The notes beneath the pieces are model-generated. The model had not been told where the DNA came from, made no database searches, and saw only the letters and a program-made list of their open reading frames with translations. Position numbers and translations under genes: made by a program. A stretch of 64,000 nt of DNA from Palleronia abyssalis (lineage in GTDB: Bacteria; Pseudomonadota; Alphaproteobacteria; Rhodobacterales; Rhodobacteraceae), in assembly GCF_900302445.1 (NCBI RefSeq), contig NZ_ONZF01000001.1:248001-312000 (forward strand). Reading direction: 5' to 3'. This document shows, piece by piece, positions 18,677-27,464 of this stretch (position 1 is its first letter; each line of letters opens with the position of its first letter).

Positions 18677-19765
18677 ATGGCCACCATAAACAAACTCCCG
18701 TCGGGTGCCTACCGCGTCCAGATCCGGCGCAAGGGGCGCTATGCAAGCGAGACGTTCTTGCGCCGCGACGACGCCCATCGTTGGGCTCGGCAGGCGGAAA
18801 CTCGGGTGGATCAGGGTCTTGCGCCCAACAAGTCGTCGGTCTCTCGTCTGACCACGTTCGGCGATCTCGTCGACCTTCATATCGCCGACATGTGCGCCGT
18901 CGGAAAGCCGCCGTTGCGGAGCAAGGCAGCGACGCTTGCAGCGCTGAAAGCGCAACTCGGACACTCCAAAATTGGCCACCTAGATCGTCAAACACTGATC
19001 GACTTCGGACGGTGCCGCGCGGCCACTGGGGCAGGACCTGTCACGCTCAGCATCGACATCGGGACGATCCGCATGATCCTGACCCATGCGGCCGCCGTCC
19101 ATGGCCTCGACATTTCCCCGGAGCCGGTCGATCTCGCGCGCGTTGCCCTGAAGCGTTTGGGACTGGTCGGCAAGGGCAAGGAGCGGGACCGAAGACCGAC
19201 ACAGGATGAATTGATGCGCCTCGCGCGGTTCTTCGACTCCATCGAACGCCTGACCATCCCCATGACGCGCATCGTCGAATTCGCCGTCGCAACGGCAATG
19301 CGGCTCGACGAAATTTGCCGGGTCGAATGGAAGGATCTCGATCCCGAAAAACGAATGCTATTGATCCGGGATCGAAAGGATCCTCGAAACAAGGATGGAA
19401 ACGACCAACGTATCCCTCTGTTCGCAGCGAACGGATATGATGCGTGGGCAATCGTCTGTGCCCAAGCGCCAAGGTCTGGAAGGATCAGCGGCCGGATTTT
19501 TCCCCACAATCCCAAGTCGGTCGGCACTGCCTTCCGGCGAGCCTGCCGTGCTCTTGAGATCAAAGACCTGCATTTTCACGACTTGCGCCACGAAGGAACG
19601 AGCCGCCTTTTCGAAGCTGGCTTCGCCATTGAGCAGGTGGCGCTGGTGACCGGCCACAAGGATTGGAAGATGCTACGGCGATATACCCATCTGAAACCCG
19701 ACGACCTTCATGCTCTCGCCGCCTCGAATTCCCGGGGTCCTGCGTTGAGATTGGCGGCTGAATAG
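18677..19765 (+). CDS. Tyrosine-type site-specific recombinase (integrase), dusA-associated
   Basis: 362 aa from ATG at 18677. Catalytic residues are visible as R209 (ATAMRLDEI), H301 and R304 (HFHDLRHEG), H327 (VTGHKDW) and nucleophile Y336 (MLRRYTHLK). An N-terminal arm-type region (GAYRVQIRRKGRYASETFLRRDDAHRWA) and a core-binding SAM-like domain precede the catalytic domain. The placement beside the dusA 5' end fits the known dusA-targeting integrase class. The open frame extends upstream into dusA antisense, which I regard as non-coding. Confidence 0.92.
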   Translation: MATINKLPSGAYRVQIRRKGRYASETFLRRDDAHRWARQAETRVDQGLAPNKSSVSRLTTFGDLVDLHIADMCAVGKPPLRSKAATLAALKAQLGHSKIGHLDRQTLIDFGRCRAATGAGPVTLSIDIGTIRMILTHAAAVHGLDISPEPVDLARVALKRLGLVGKGKERDRRPTQDELMRLARFFDSIERLTIPMTRIVEFAVATAMRLDEICRVEWKDLDPEKRMLLIRDRKDPRNKDGNDQRIPLFAANGYDAWAIVCAQAPRSGRISGRIFPHNPKSVGTAFRRACRALEIKDLHFHDLRHEGTSRLFEAGFAIEQVALVTGHKDWKMLRRYTHLKPDDLHALAASNSRGPALRLAAE

Positions 19766-19789
19766 AGACAGGGGCCTGCGGCTGTCGCC

Positions 19790-19847
19790 GTGACGGGTCT
19801 GGAGGTCGGGAGAGTTCCTCGCGGCCGCCCGTCACGGAGAACACGAC
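19790..19847 (+). promoter_or_regulatory. Structured 5' leader, copy 1 (before DUF932)
   Basis: An outer stem GTGACGGG (19790-19797) pairs with CCCGTCAC (19828-19835). Inside, GGTCGGGAG and CTCGCGGCC form a 9-position stem with one mismatch around a 5-nt loop AGTTC. The ribosome-binding GGAG follows directly at 19836 and the ATG is at 19848. A closely similar element precedes parB at 21147. Confidence 0.65.
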
Positions 19848-21044
19848 ATGACCGATATCGAACTTCAGGACGGCCCTCGCGACGCGTCGAGCGGCTACAG
19901 GGTGGATGTATCCCGCGGAGGCCATGACGGCCGCGTCTCATCGGAATGGTTCGCGCGACCCGACGACCAGCGCTACCTGTCGCTGTCGGCGCTGCAGGCG
20001 GCGGTCAAGGGCCGCGCGGAGCGGAGCCGGACGCGCATCGTCGAGAGTGCTGCGATCCGCGTCGACGACAGTCGCGACGATCCGGAGGCGCTGGCGCTGA
20101 TCGCGCCGGGAGCCGACGGGCCCGTTGCGCCGACCCACTGGAGCTTCGGCCAGCTCACGAGCCTCGTGGGTGCACCGGCGACCTATCTGCGCCAGCTTCC
20201 TGCGGCACTTGCGGGGATCAATCTGCAATACGGTCTGACCTCGCATCGGGCCGAACAGGTCAAGATGCTTGAGACCACCGACGGACGCGCTGAACTGCGC
20301 GCCGTGACCGGTCCCGACTATGGCCGTATCTACGACTTTGAGCTGGTCGCGGCGGTCCAGCGCATCGCGGGCGATGGCGTCGGTGATACGCGCTGGAAGG
20401 TCCCCGGCGTGCTCGACTGGTCGACGGGCGTCTACAATCCGATTGTCGACGTGACCAAAGAGACGACGACGCTCTACGCCTCGGACCGCGACGTGTTCCT
20501 GTTCCTCGTCGACGATCGCAATCCGATCGAGGCCGGGACATTGCCGGACGGCTCGCCCGACCTGTTCTTCCGGGGATTCTATTGCTGGAACTCGGAGGTC
20601 GGCGCGAAGACGCTCGGAATCGCCAGCTTCTATCTCCGGGCCGTCTGCCAGAACCGCAACCTCTGGGGTGTCGAGGACTTCCAGGAGATCAGGATCCGGC
20701 ATTCCAAGCACGCCGCGAACCGCTTCGCCCGTGAAGCGGCCCCCGCCCTCGCGAGTTTCGCGGACTCCTCGCCCGTGCCTTTCGTCCACGGCATCCGGGC
20801 CGCGCGGGAGCAGATCGTGGCACGCACCGACGAGGATCGGACCGACTTTCTGCGCAAGCGCGGCTTCGGTAAGGCGGAGTCCTCGAAGATCGTCGAGACG
20901 GTCTTGGCTGAGGAAGGCCATCCGCCGGAAAGCGTCTTCGACTTCGTGCAGGGCATCACGGCGGTCGCGCGACGCAAGACGCAGCAAGATGCACGGCTCG
21001 CGATGGAGGGGCGGGCGAAAGCGCTGCTCGAACGCGCAAGCTAG
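19848..21044 (+). CDS. DUF932 domain-containing protein
   Basis: 398 aa. DUF932 proteins are common on alphaproteobacterial plasmids and ICEs and resemble phage/plasmid LCR-type genes of unknown role. Visible conserved blocks include the THWSFGQLTSLVGAPATYLRQLP helix, VTGPDYGRIYDFELVAAVQ, TLYASDRDVFLFLVDD and FRGFYCWNSEVGAKTLGIASFYLRAVCQNRNLWG. It is the first cargo-independent gene after the integrase and has a structured leader shared with the next gene, suggesting joint control. Confidence 0.85.
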   Translation: MTDIELQDGPRDASSGYRVDVSRGGHDGRVSSEWFARPDDQRYLSLSALQAAVKGRAERSRTRIVESAAIRVDDSRDDPEALALIAPGADGPVAPTHWSFGQLTSLVGAPATYLRQLPAALAGINLQYGLTSHRAEQVKMLETTDGRAELRAVTGPDYGRIYDFELVAAVQRIAGDGVGDTRWKVPGVLDWSTGVYNPIVDVTKETTTLYASDRDVFLFLVDDRNPIEAGTLPDGSPDLFFRGFYCWNSEVGAKTLGIASFYLRAVCQNRNLWGVEDFQEIRIRHSKHAANRFAREAAPALASFADSSPVPFVHGIRAAREQIVARTDEDRTDFLRKRGFGKAESSKIVETVLAEEGHPPESVFDFVQGITAVARRKTQQDARLAMEGRAKALLERAS

Positions 21045-21146
21045 AAATCGACACCATCAGGTGAATCGCTCTTCTATCCTCGGCTCGCCGCTCTGAGGCG
21101 TCGCCCTTTCGGCTGGGTCAAGAGAAAGAGGGTGGAGGAGGTTTTC

Positions 21147-21205
21147 GTGACGGGTTCGGAAGGTCGGGAGAGTGGCTCCCGGCCGATCCGTCACGGAGAC
21201 GACCC
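21147..21205 (+). promoter_or_regulatory. Structured 5' leader, copy 2 (before parB)
   Basis: GTGACGG (21147-21153) pairs with CCGTCAC (21188-21194). The inner stem GGTCGGGAG / CTCCCGGCC is a complete 9-pair helix (one G-T) with loop AGTGG. GGAG follows immediately and ATG is at 21206. The sequence between outer strands differs from copy 1 while pairing is kept. Confidence 0.65.
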
Positions 21206-23323
21206 ATGACCGCCAAGACCAAGATCACCCTCAGCGCCTCGCGCGACATCCCCTTCGACAAGCTCCGTCTCAGCCAGGCCAATGTCCGGCACATCAAGGC
21301 CGGCGTCTCGATCGAGGAGCTGGCCGAGGACATCGCGCGTCGCACGCTGCTCGCCAGCCTCACCGTGCGGCCCCTGCTCGACGACAACGGCGCCGAGACC
21401 GGCCTCTACGAGATCCCCGCAGGAGGGCGGCGCTTCCGGGCGCTGGAACTGCTCGTGAAGCAGAAGCGCTTGAACAAGACTGCGCCCGTGCCCTGCATCG
21501 TGCGTCTGGACGGCATCGCGGAGGAGGACAGCCTCGCCGAGAATATCCAGCGCGCGCCGCTGCATCCGCTCGACCAGTTCCGCGCCTTCCAGGCCATGCG
21601 CGAGCGCGGCACCGGCGAGGAGGAGATCGCCGCCGCGTTCTTCGTCTCGACCGGCGTCGTGAAGCAGCGGCTGAAGCTGGCCGCGGTCGCCCCTGCCCTG
21701 CTCGATCTCTATGCCGACGATGCCATGACGCTGGAGCAGCTGATGGCCTTCACCGTCAATCCCGACCACGAGCGGCAGGAACAGGTCTGGGCGGCGATCG
21801 CGCAGGGCTATTCGAAGGAGCCCTACACGATCCGGCGCATGCTGACCGAAGCGACGGTGCGCGCGTCCGACAAACGGGCTCGCTTCGTCGGATTGGAGGC
21901 CTACGAGGAGGCCGGAGGCGCGATCCTGCGCGACCTGTTCCAGTCGGACGATGGCGGCTGGCTGCAGGATACGGGGCTGCTCGACCGGATGGTCGCCGAA
22001 GGGCTGAACGACGCCGCGGCCGAGATCGCGGCCGAAGGCTGGAAATGGGTCGAGACGGCACCGGACTTCGCCTATGGCCACAGCTTCGGCTTGCGCCGGT
22101 TGATCGGCGATCCCGTGGAGCCGACCGACGCGGAAACCGCCGCCTACGAGGCGCTGAAGGCGGAATACGATCGGCTCGAGGATGAGTACGACGGAGCCGA
22201 AGAACTGCCCGACGCGATCGATGCGCGCCTGGGCGAGATCGAGGACGCGATGGAGGCCTACCGGACCCGTCCCCTGACCTTCGATGCCGAGGAGATGGCC
22301 CGCGCGGGGGCCTTCGTCAGCATCGACCATGACGGCACCCTGCGGATCGAACGTGGTTACGTGCGGCCGGAGGACGAGGTGCCGATCGAGCAACCGGAGA
22401 CAGGTGGCGACGATGCCGGGGCGCTGGAGGCGGACGGAGACGCGGCGATGTCGAACGGCACCACGTTAACCGAGCCAGACGACGCGCCCGAGGAGGACGG
22501 GATCAAGCCGCTGCCGGACCGGCTGGTGGCCGAGCTGACCGCGCATCGGACGCTGGCCTTGCGCAACGCGCTGGCCGGCGATCCGGACCTCGCGTTCCGC
22601 GCCGCGCTGCACGCGATGTGCCTGAAGCTCTTCTACCGCTACGCGCCGGACACCTGCCTCGAGATCGACGCGAAGTCCGTCGGGTTCGGCGTACAGGCAC
22701 CCGGCCTCGCCGAAAGTGCATCGGCGCAGGCGATCGATGCGCGGCATGAGAGCTGGGCCGCGCAGCTGCCGAAGGCGTCCGGTGATCTTTGGGACGCGTT
22801 GGCGGATTTCGATGCGGAAAGCCGGAGCGCGCTCTTCGCGCATTGCGTTGGGCTGACGGTGAACGCGGTCGACGAGGCCTACCATCGCCGTCCCGGCGCG
22901 CTCGCCCATGCCGACCGGATCGCGCAGGCCACCGGTCTCGACATGGCGGCGGCGGGGTGGCGCCCCACCGTGGACACCTATCTCGGCCGGGTGACGAAGG
23001 CGCGCATCCTGCAAGCGGTGGTGGAGGCGAAGGGCAGCGCCCAGGCGCAACTCATCGATCACCTGAAGAAGCCGGAGATGGCTGCCGAGGCGGAAACGCT
23101 GCTCGCCGACAGCGGCTGGGTGCCGGAGCCGCTGCGCACGCCGATTGCCCCTGCGGAAGCGGCGGAGGCGCCGGCGACCGGTCCGGACGTCCGGTCCGAT
23201 GATACCGATCGATCCACCGTCGCAGAAACGGCGGCGGACGACGGCGAACGGGCTATCGACCCTGCCGCGGAGGACGGCGACGATGGGGGCGAGCCCAAGG
23301 ATGCGCTCCAAGCGGCGGAGTAA
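21206..23323 (+). CDS. ParB/Spo0J-like plasmid/ICE protein
   Basis: 705 aa. The N-terminal ParB nuclease-like domain spans about residues 10-120 (DKLRLSQANVRHIKAGVSIEELAEDI, IPAGGRRFRALELL, EEDSLAENIQRAPLHPLDQFRAF), followed by an HTH region (EEEIAAAFFVSTGVVKQRLKLAAVAPALLDLY). The long C-terminal part is acidic with a coiled-coil-prone section and a low-complexity tail, longer than chromosomal ParB. Such proteins are typical of large plasmids and Tn4371-like ICEs, where they may act in stability or as site-specific nickases. No ParA is adjacent. An intrinsic terminator follows. Confidence 0.88.
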   Translation: MTAKTKITLSASRDIPFDKLRLSQANVRHIKAGVSIEELAEDIARRTLLASLTVRPLLDDNGAETGLYEIPAGGRRFRALELLVKQKRLNKTAPVPCIVRLDGIAEEDSLAENIQRAPLHPLDQFRAFQAMRERGTGEEEIAAAFFVSTGVVKQRLKLAAVAPALLDLYADDAMTLEQLMAFTVNPDHERQEQVWAAIAQGYSKEPYTIRRMLTEATVRASDKRARFVGLEAYEEAGGAILRDLFQSDDGGWLQDTGLLDRMVAEGLNDAAAEIAAEGWKWVETAPDFAYGHSFGLRRLIGDPVEPTDAETAAYEALKAEYDRLEDEYDGAEELPDAIDARLGEIEDAMEAYRTRPLTFDAEEMARAGAFVSIDHDGTLRIERGYVRPEDEVPIEQPETGGDDAGALEADGDAAMSNGTTLTEPDDAPEEDGIKPLPDRLVAELTAHRTLALRNALAGDPDLAFRAALHAMCLKLFYRYAPDTCLEIDAKSVGFGVQAPGLAESASAQAIDARHESWAAQLPKASGDLWDALADFDAESRSALFAHCVGLTVNAVDEAYHRRPGALAHADRIAQATGLDMAAAGWRPTVDTYLGRVTKARILQAVVEAKGSAQAQLIDHLKKPEMAAEAETLLADSGWVPEPLRTPIAPAEAAEAPATGPDVRSDDTDRSTVAETAADDGERAIDPAAEDGDDGGEPKDALQAAE

Positions 23324-23347
23324 CGCCTCTCCCTCCCACTCCCCTTG

Positions 23348-23380
23348 GGCCCGCCGTCACCGACGGTGGGCCTCTTTTTT
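23348..23380 (+). terminator. Intrinsic terminator between parB-like and Toprim genes
   Basis: An 11-pair stem (23348-23358 with 23362-23372, one G-T pair, 3-nt loop) is followed by TCTTTTTT. It should end most transcription leaving the parB-like gene, so the Toprim gene may be expressed by readthrough or a promoter inside the terminator region. Confidence 0.8.
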
Positions 23381-23399
23381 CTGGACAGGAGGCATAGCC

Positions 23400-24458
23400 A
23401 TGCAGAGCACATCAGACCTTGCCGCCGATCTCGCGGCCCACGCCGAGGAGGTCTGCCGGGAATACCTGTCGAACGGCCGGCGTCAGGGCTCCTATTGGCT
23501 CGTCGGCAATCTCGACAACGATCCGGGCCGATCCCTCTTCGTCCGGCTGACGGGGCCGACCTCCGGCGCGGGCGCGGCGGGACGCTGGAGCGATGCCGCG
23601 ACGGGACAGCACGGCGACCTTCTCGACATCATCCGCGAGACCTGCCGACTGACCGACTTCGCCGACGTGGCCGACGAGGCGCGGCGCTTCCTGCACCTGC
23701 CGAGGCCGGAGGGCAGACCGACCACCGAGCGCGCCGCGCCCGGTTCACCCGATGCCGCGCGACGTCTGTTCGCCATTGCGCGTCCGATCCGGGGCACCCT
23801 GGCCGAGAGCTATCTCGCCGCGCGCGGCATCGCCGATCGTTCGCGCACCGATTGCCCGCGTTTCCATCCGACCTGCTACTATCGCCAGGACCGACACAGT
23901 CCGACCGAGACCTGGCCCGCGCTGATTGCAGCCGTCACGGATCCGACCGGCACAATCACCGGCGTGCATCGGACCTGGCTCGACCCGGACGGGTTCACCC
24001 GCGCCAATCTCGGAAAGGCACCCATCGATACGCCGCGACGCGCCATGGGGCGCCTGCGCGGAGGCGGCGCCCGGTTCGGCGTCGCGACCGATATCCTGGC
24101 CGCGGGCGAAGGCATCGAGACCGTCCTGTCGGTGCGACAGGCCCTTCCCGACCTGCCCACCATCGCGGCGCTCTCCGCCGCGCATCTCGCCGCCATTGAC
24201 CTCCCCCCCGCGCTCCGCCGCCTCTATGTCCTGCGCGATGTCGATCCGGCGGGCGACGCCGCTCTGAAGGCATTGACGGATCGCTCCAGGAGCCTTGGCA
24301 TCGATGCAATCCCGCTCACGCCGTCGCGGGAGGATTTCAACGAGGACCTAATGGCGTTCGGTGCGGACGGGCTGCGGCACCACCTGCGAAGCCATCTCGC
24401 GCCCGAGGATGTCGCGCGCTTCCTGCCGATCGGCGTCCAGCGCGACAGGACCGGCTGA
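23400..24458 (+). CDS. Toprim-domain primase-like protein
   Basis: 352 aa from ATG at 23400 with AGGAGG eight bases upstream. The N-terminal part resembles a zinc-less primase/DUF7146 region (RWSDAATGQHGDLLDIIRET). The C-terminal half is a Toprim domain: ILAAGEGIETVLSVRQALP (acidic motif) and LYVLRDVDPAGDAALKAL (DxD motif, here DVD). These proteins accompany ParB and DUF932 on alphaproteobacterial plasmids and ICEs and may prime transferred DNA. The 266 nt after it is non-coding and ends at the IS. Confidence 0.85.
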   Translation: MQSTSDLAADLAAHAEEVCREYLSNGRRQGSYWLVGNLDNDPGRSLFVRLTGPTSGAGAAGRWSDAATGQHGDLLDIIRETCRLTDFADVADEARRFLHLPRPEGRPTTERAAPGSPDAARRLFAIARPIRGTLAESYLAARGIADRSRTDCPRFHPTCYYRQDRHSPTETWPALIAAVTDPTGTITGVHRTWLDPDGFTRANLGKAPIDTPRRAMGRLRGGGARFGVATDILAAGEGIETVLSVRQALPDLPTIAALSAAHLAAIDLPPALRRLYVLRDVDPAGDAALKALTDRSRSLGIDAIPLTPSREDFNEDLMAFGADGLRHHLRSHLAPEDVARFLPIGVQRDRTG

Positions 24459-24724
24459 GCGAAAAGCGCCGATTTCGGCACGTTCACGGTGTGGCGGCAC
24501 CGGGTCGAAGAGAGCCGCGCCCACGGCCTTCCAAGAGGGCTTTGGTTTGCGGCAAGCGGGCCGGTCCGGCAACGGCGGGGGCCGCCTCTTTTCCGCCGCG
24601 CGGCCACCGGGGCCGCGCTTTGCATCGCGAGGCAAAAGAGCCGCCCCCCCCCCATCCTCCGCTGCGCTCCGGCCGACGAGGCCATGGGGTAACCGCGAAG
24701 CATCCCTTCGGGGGCATGCGCCGG
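24459..24724 (+). other. Non-coding, structured spacer with a long imperfect hairpin
   Basis: No credible gene. Bases 24577-24649 can form a long hairpin: CTCTTTT (24586-24592) pairs with AAAAGAG (24634-24640), flanked by GC pairs with two C-C mismatches, and an inner perfect stem GCGCGGCC (24598-24605) / GGCCGCGC (24611-24618). It could be a structured RNA, a terminator or part of a transfer origin; the sequence alone does not decide. Confidence 0.5.
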
Positions 24725-24790
24725 TGACCTGCCCCCCTCGAGATCCCTCAGTCTGATGTAGAGTCTGCTCAACCGCGAAGGAGCAGACGA

Positions 24791-25054
24791 ATGAGGAAGA
24801 GCCGTTTCACCGAGGCGCAGATAATCGGGATGATCAAGGAGCAGGAGGCGGGCATGCCAACAGGTGATGTGTGCCGCAGGCACGGGCTGAGTCCGGCGAC
24901 GTTCTACAAGCTGAAAGCCAAGTATGGTGGTATGGAGGTCTCCGAGGCTGCCAGGCTCAAGACGCTGGAAGACGAGAACGCTAAGCTCAAGCGCCTGCTG
25001 GCCGACACCATGCTCGACAATGTCGTCCTGAAGGATCTGCTGGGAAAGAACTGA
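24791..25054 (+). CDS. IS3-family transposase OrfA
   Basis: 87 aa. HTH of the transposase_8 type: [45 protein letters not shown], followed by a leucine-zipper-like coiled coil ([29 protein letters not shown]). The product binds the inverted repeats. An A-rich stretch just before the stop (GGGAAAGAAC) may serve the -1 frameshift that produces OrfAB. Confidence 0.95.
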   Translation: MRKSRFTEAQIIGMIKEQEAGMPTGDVCRRHGLSPATFYKLKAKYGGMEVSEAARLKTLEDENAKLKRLLADTMLDNVVLKDLLGKN

Positions 25055-25059
25055 CGACA

Positions 25060-25950
25060 TTGACCAGGCGGCGAGAGGCGGCGCTCAGGGCAATGCGGGA
25101 TCATGATATCTCGCAGCGCCGGGCCTGCCAGCTTGTCGGTGTCGATCCCAAAACGGTCCGGCGCACACGCCCGCCGGACTGCCCCGAGATCCGCGAGGAA
25201 ATGAAGGAGATCGCTGGGAAGCGGCGCCGGTTTGGTTATCGCCGGATCGGTATCCTGCTCGAGCGCAAGGGCATGCTCATGAACCACAAGAAGCTTTATC
25301 GGCTCTACCGGGAGGAAGGGCTGTCGGTGAAGCGACGGCGCGGACGCAAGCGGGCCCGTGGGTCACGCACGCCGATGCCAAAGGCGGCGCATCCCAATGC
25401 CCGCTGGTCGCTCGACTTTCTGGCCGACAGCTTCGGCGCCTCGCGCAAGTTCCGGATACTGGCGGTGATCGACGATTGCTGCCGGGAGAACCTGTGCCTG
25501 ACCGCCGACACGAGCATCTCGGGCGCTCGTGTCGCCCGCGAGCTGGATGCACTGGTGCGGATCTACGGAAAGCCCGCTTGCATTGTCAGTGACAACGGCA
25601 CCGAGTTCACCAGCCGCGCCATCCTGAAGTGGGCCGACAAGACCGGGGTGCCCTGGCATTACATCGACCCGGGCAAGCCCCAGCAGAATGCCTTCATCGA
25701 AAGCTTCAATGGCAGCTTGCGCGACGAGCTCTTGAACGAGGAGATCTTCGACACCCTGGACGATGCCCGGCGCAAGCTGGCGCTCTGGCGCTACGATTAC
25801 AACGCCGTCAGGCCGCACTCGTCTCTGGGAAACCAGACGCCGCTCGAAGCGCGCCGGACGCTTGAGCAATTTGAGGGCTCCGCGCCCGGCGCGCTTGCCC
25901 AGAAAGACCGCCCAGACTACCAATCTCAAACCCGCAGACTCTCGTTATGA
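25060..25950 (+). CDS. IS3-family transposase OrfB (DDE integrase core)
   Basis: 296 aa open frame in -1 phase to OrfA. The N-terminal HTH_21-like part ([17 protein letters not shown]) precedes an rve integrase core with the DDE triad: D in [12 protein letters not shown] in [13 protein letters not shown] and E in [18 protein letters not shown]. The C-terminal [17 protein letters not shown] is diagnostic of this IS3 group. The gene looks intact. Probably expressed as an OrfAB fusion. Confidence 0.95.
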   Translation: MTRRREAALRAMRDHDISQRRACQLVGVDPKTVRRTRPPDCPEIREEMKEIAGKRRRFGYRRIGILLERKGMLMNHKKLYRLYREEGLSVKRRRGRKRARGSRTPMPKAAHPNARWSLDFLADSFGASRKFRILAVIDDCCRENLCLTADTSISGARVARELDALVRIYGKPACIVSDNGTEFTSRAILKWADKTGVPWHYIDPGKPQQNAFIESFNGSLRDELLNEEIFDTLDDARRKLALWRYDYNAVRPHSSLGNQTPLEARRTLEQFEGSAPGALAQKDRPDYQSQTRRLSL

Positions 25951-25976
25951 ACGAGGGACCCAAGGGGGGCAGGTCA

Positions 25977-26237
25977 ATCGCGATCCGTCGAACTGACTGA
26001 TGCGGGTGTGGCACATCTAACAATGAGGCGTTTCAAAGAGTCCGCTTCGTTGAGGCACAAGTTCTTCGAGTGACAGTCCGCTATCGGCCCTTCGCGAAGA
26101 CGCCAGGCGCAGCGACCTCTCGATTTGGTGCGGTGCGTCCGAGGTCGGGGAAGAGCCCATCTTGCCGAATTTCTGCGTTGCGGCCAATGGCGGCTTTTCC
26201 AATAACCACAGCGGTCCCTGCTCAAACGCGCACCCGT
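25977..26237. other. Spacer between the IS and merR
   Basis: 261 nt with lower GC than the ICE genes and no supportable reading frame. It may be debris from the sequence lost when the IS-associated rearrangement joined the ICE backbone to the mer module. Confidence 0.4.
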
Positions 26238-26651
26238 TTACGCGTCGAGTAAAGCGTCGATCACAGCACATTCCGGCGCGGAATCGCCGGTGCATCGCGC
26301 GACGGTGTCCGACAAAACACGCTCAATGCGTTTCAGGTCTGCAATCTTGGCCTGAACATCAGTCAAGTGATCTTCCGCAATGATCTGAACCTCGGCGCAG
26401 GTGCGCGACTGCTCATCGACCAGCCCGAGCAGCCCGCGAACCTCTTCTAGAGAAAACCCGAGGTCGCGCGACCGCATGACGAATTTCAACCGTTTGACAT
26501 GGGCGTCGTCGTAGCTGCGATAGCCTTTCACGCTGCGCGGCGGGTCCGGCATGATGCCGATTTTTTCGTAGTAGCGGATGGTTTCGAGGTTGCAGCCCGT
26601 GGCGCGGGCCAGATCGACCCGCCGGAGTGAAGTCACGCGTCCGTTATTCAT
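26238..26651 (-). CDS. merR: MerR-family mercury-responsive regulator
   Basis: 137 aa. A MerR HTH (VDLARATGCNLETIRYYEKIGIMPDPPRS) and dimerisation helix are followed by three cysteines, C85, C120 and C128. Their placement matches the Hg-binding set of MerR (C82, C117, C126) except that the last gap is one shorter. Position 85 being Cys marks a divalent-metal sensor. It is divergent from merT across a promoter with a 19-bp spacer that it should both repress and activate. Confidence 0.88.
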   Translation of the reverse strand: MNNGRVTSLRRVDLARATGCNLETIRYYEKIGIMPDPPRSVKGYRSYDDAHVKRLKFVMRSRDLGFSLEEVRGLLGLVDEQSRTCAEVQIIAEDHLTDVQAKIADLKRIERVLSDTVARCTGDSAPECAVIDALLDA

Positions 26652-26668
26652 TTCGTAGAAAAAACCCC

Positions 26669-26699
26669 TTGAGCCTGTATCAACTACAGACCCTAGAAC
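26669..26699 (+). promoter_or_regulatory. MerR-type promoter/operator of the mer operon
   Basis: -35 TTGAGC (26669-26674) and -10 TAGAAC (26694-26699) are separated by 19 bp, two longer than optimal. The spacer holds the perfect dyad CTGTA-5-TACAG. This is the standard architecture for MerR activation by DNA distortion. Confidence 0.8.
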
Positions 26700-26728
26700 G
26701 ATGGAAATACCGGTTCAAGGACGATTCG

Positions 26729-27136
26729 ATGGAACGACATTTGGCAGAGGTGCGGCAATCTCGGTCGCAGCAGTCTGGCGATGAAATCACTAAGGCATGG
26801 GGTGCGACCGGCCTCGGTGTGCTCGGCGCGCTGGCGATGACCTCGTGCTGCATCCTGCCGCTTGTTCTGGTCAGCTTTGGCGTGACAGGCGTGTTCATCG
26901 CGCAGCTCGGGGCGCTCTACGCTTACAAGTGGTACACCTTCGCGCTGTGCGCCGCGTCTTTAGGATACGGCTTCTACAAGGCTTACAAGCCTGTAGATGC
27001 CGAGGCCTGTGCCGATGGCACCTGCGCCCGCCCCATCGACCGCCGCATCATGCGCGCAACCCTTTGGGCCGCTTCCGCGATTGTCGCTGTCGCCATGATC
27101 TTTCCCTACATCACCCCCTTCATCCTGAAATTCTGA
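26729..27136 (+). CDS. merT: Mercuric ion transport protein MerT
   Basis: 135 aa inner-membrane protein that takes Hg(II) into the cytosol for reduction. The first helix contains the vicinal Cys pair in LAMTSCCILPLVLVSFGVTGVF; a second helix, a cytoplasmic loop with two cysteines (EACADGTCARP) and a third helix follow, as in MerT. ATG at 26729 lies downstream of the promoter with AAGGA; the earlier in-frame ATG at 26627 overlaps merR and lies upstream of the promoter. Confidence 0.9.
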   Translation: MERHLAEVRQSRSQQSGDEITKAWGATGLGVLGALAMTSCCILPLVLVSFGVTGVFIAQLGALYAYKWYTFALCAASLGYGFYKAYKPVDAEACADGTCARPIDRRIMRATLWAASAIVAVAMIFPYITPFILKF

Positions 27137-27145
27137 ACGAGGACC

Positions 27146-27454
27146 ATGACCATGAAGCACCTCCTGCTATCTGCCCTGACCATCGCCGCACTCTCGACTC
27201 CGGCCATTGCCGAAGAGCGCCAGGTCGAGATCGCCGTCAGCGAACTGACATGCCCGTCCTGTTCATTCATCGTCGCCAGCTCGATGCGCGGTGTTCCGTC
27301 GGTCGAGATCGCCGCATTCGAGGACGGCCCCGAATACGAACAGGGTGTTTACAGCGTGACCTACGATGACGCCGAGACTTCCATCGAAAGCATCATCGGC
27401 GCGGTGACAGCCAATGGCTATCCGGCGCAGGTGCTGCCCGACGCAGCCTCCTGA
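27146..27454 (+). CDS. merP: Periplasmic mercury-binding protein MerP-like
   Basis: 102 aa. A signal peptide (residues 1-23, cleaved after AIA) precedes a heavy-metal-associated domain with metal motif LTCPSC, in place of the usual MTCxxC. MerP delivers Hg(II) to MerT. The loop around residues 55-65 (EDGPEYEQGV) is longer than in classical MerP. It begins 9 nt after merT. Confidence 0.85.
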   Translation: MTMKHLLLSALTIAALSTPAIAEERQVEIAVSELTCPSCSFIVASSMRGVPSVEIAAFEDGPEYEQGVYSVTYDDAETSIESIIGAVTANGYPAQVLPDAAS

Positions 27455-27464
27455 GCCGTCTGCA

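Larger units (their letters stand above)
24725..25976 (+). mobile_element. IS3-family insertion sequence
   Basis: 1252 bp bounded by inverted repeats that begin TGACCTGCCCCCCT on both ends and stay similar for about 25 bp. It encodes orfA and orfB in -1 frame relation. Flanks are ...CGCCGG and ATCGCG..., with no target-site duplication, which implies a rearrangement after or during insertion. It sits at the junction between ICE maintenance genes and the mer module. Confidence 0.93.

Noticed and set aside
24715-25986. Target-site duplication around the IS3 element
   Set aside because: Flanking bases CGCCGG and ATCGCG do not match over 3-5 bases.
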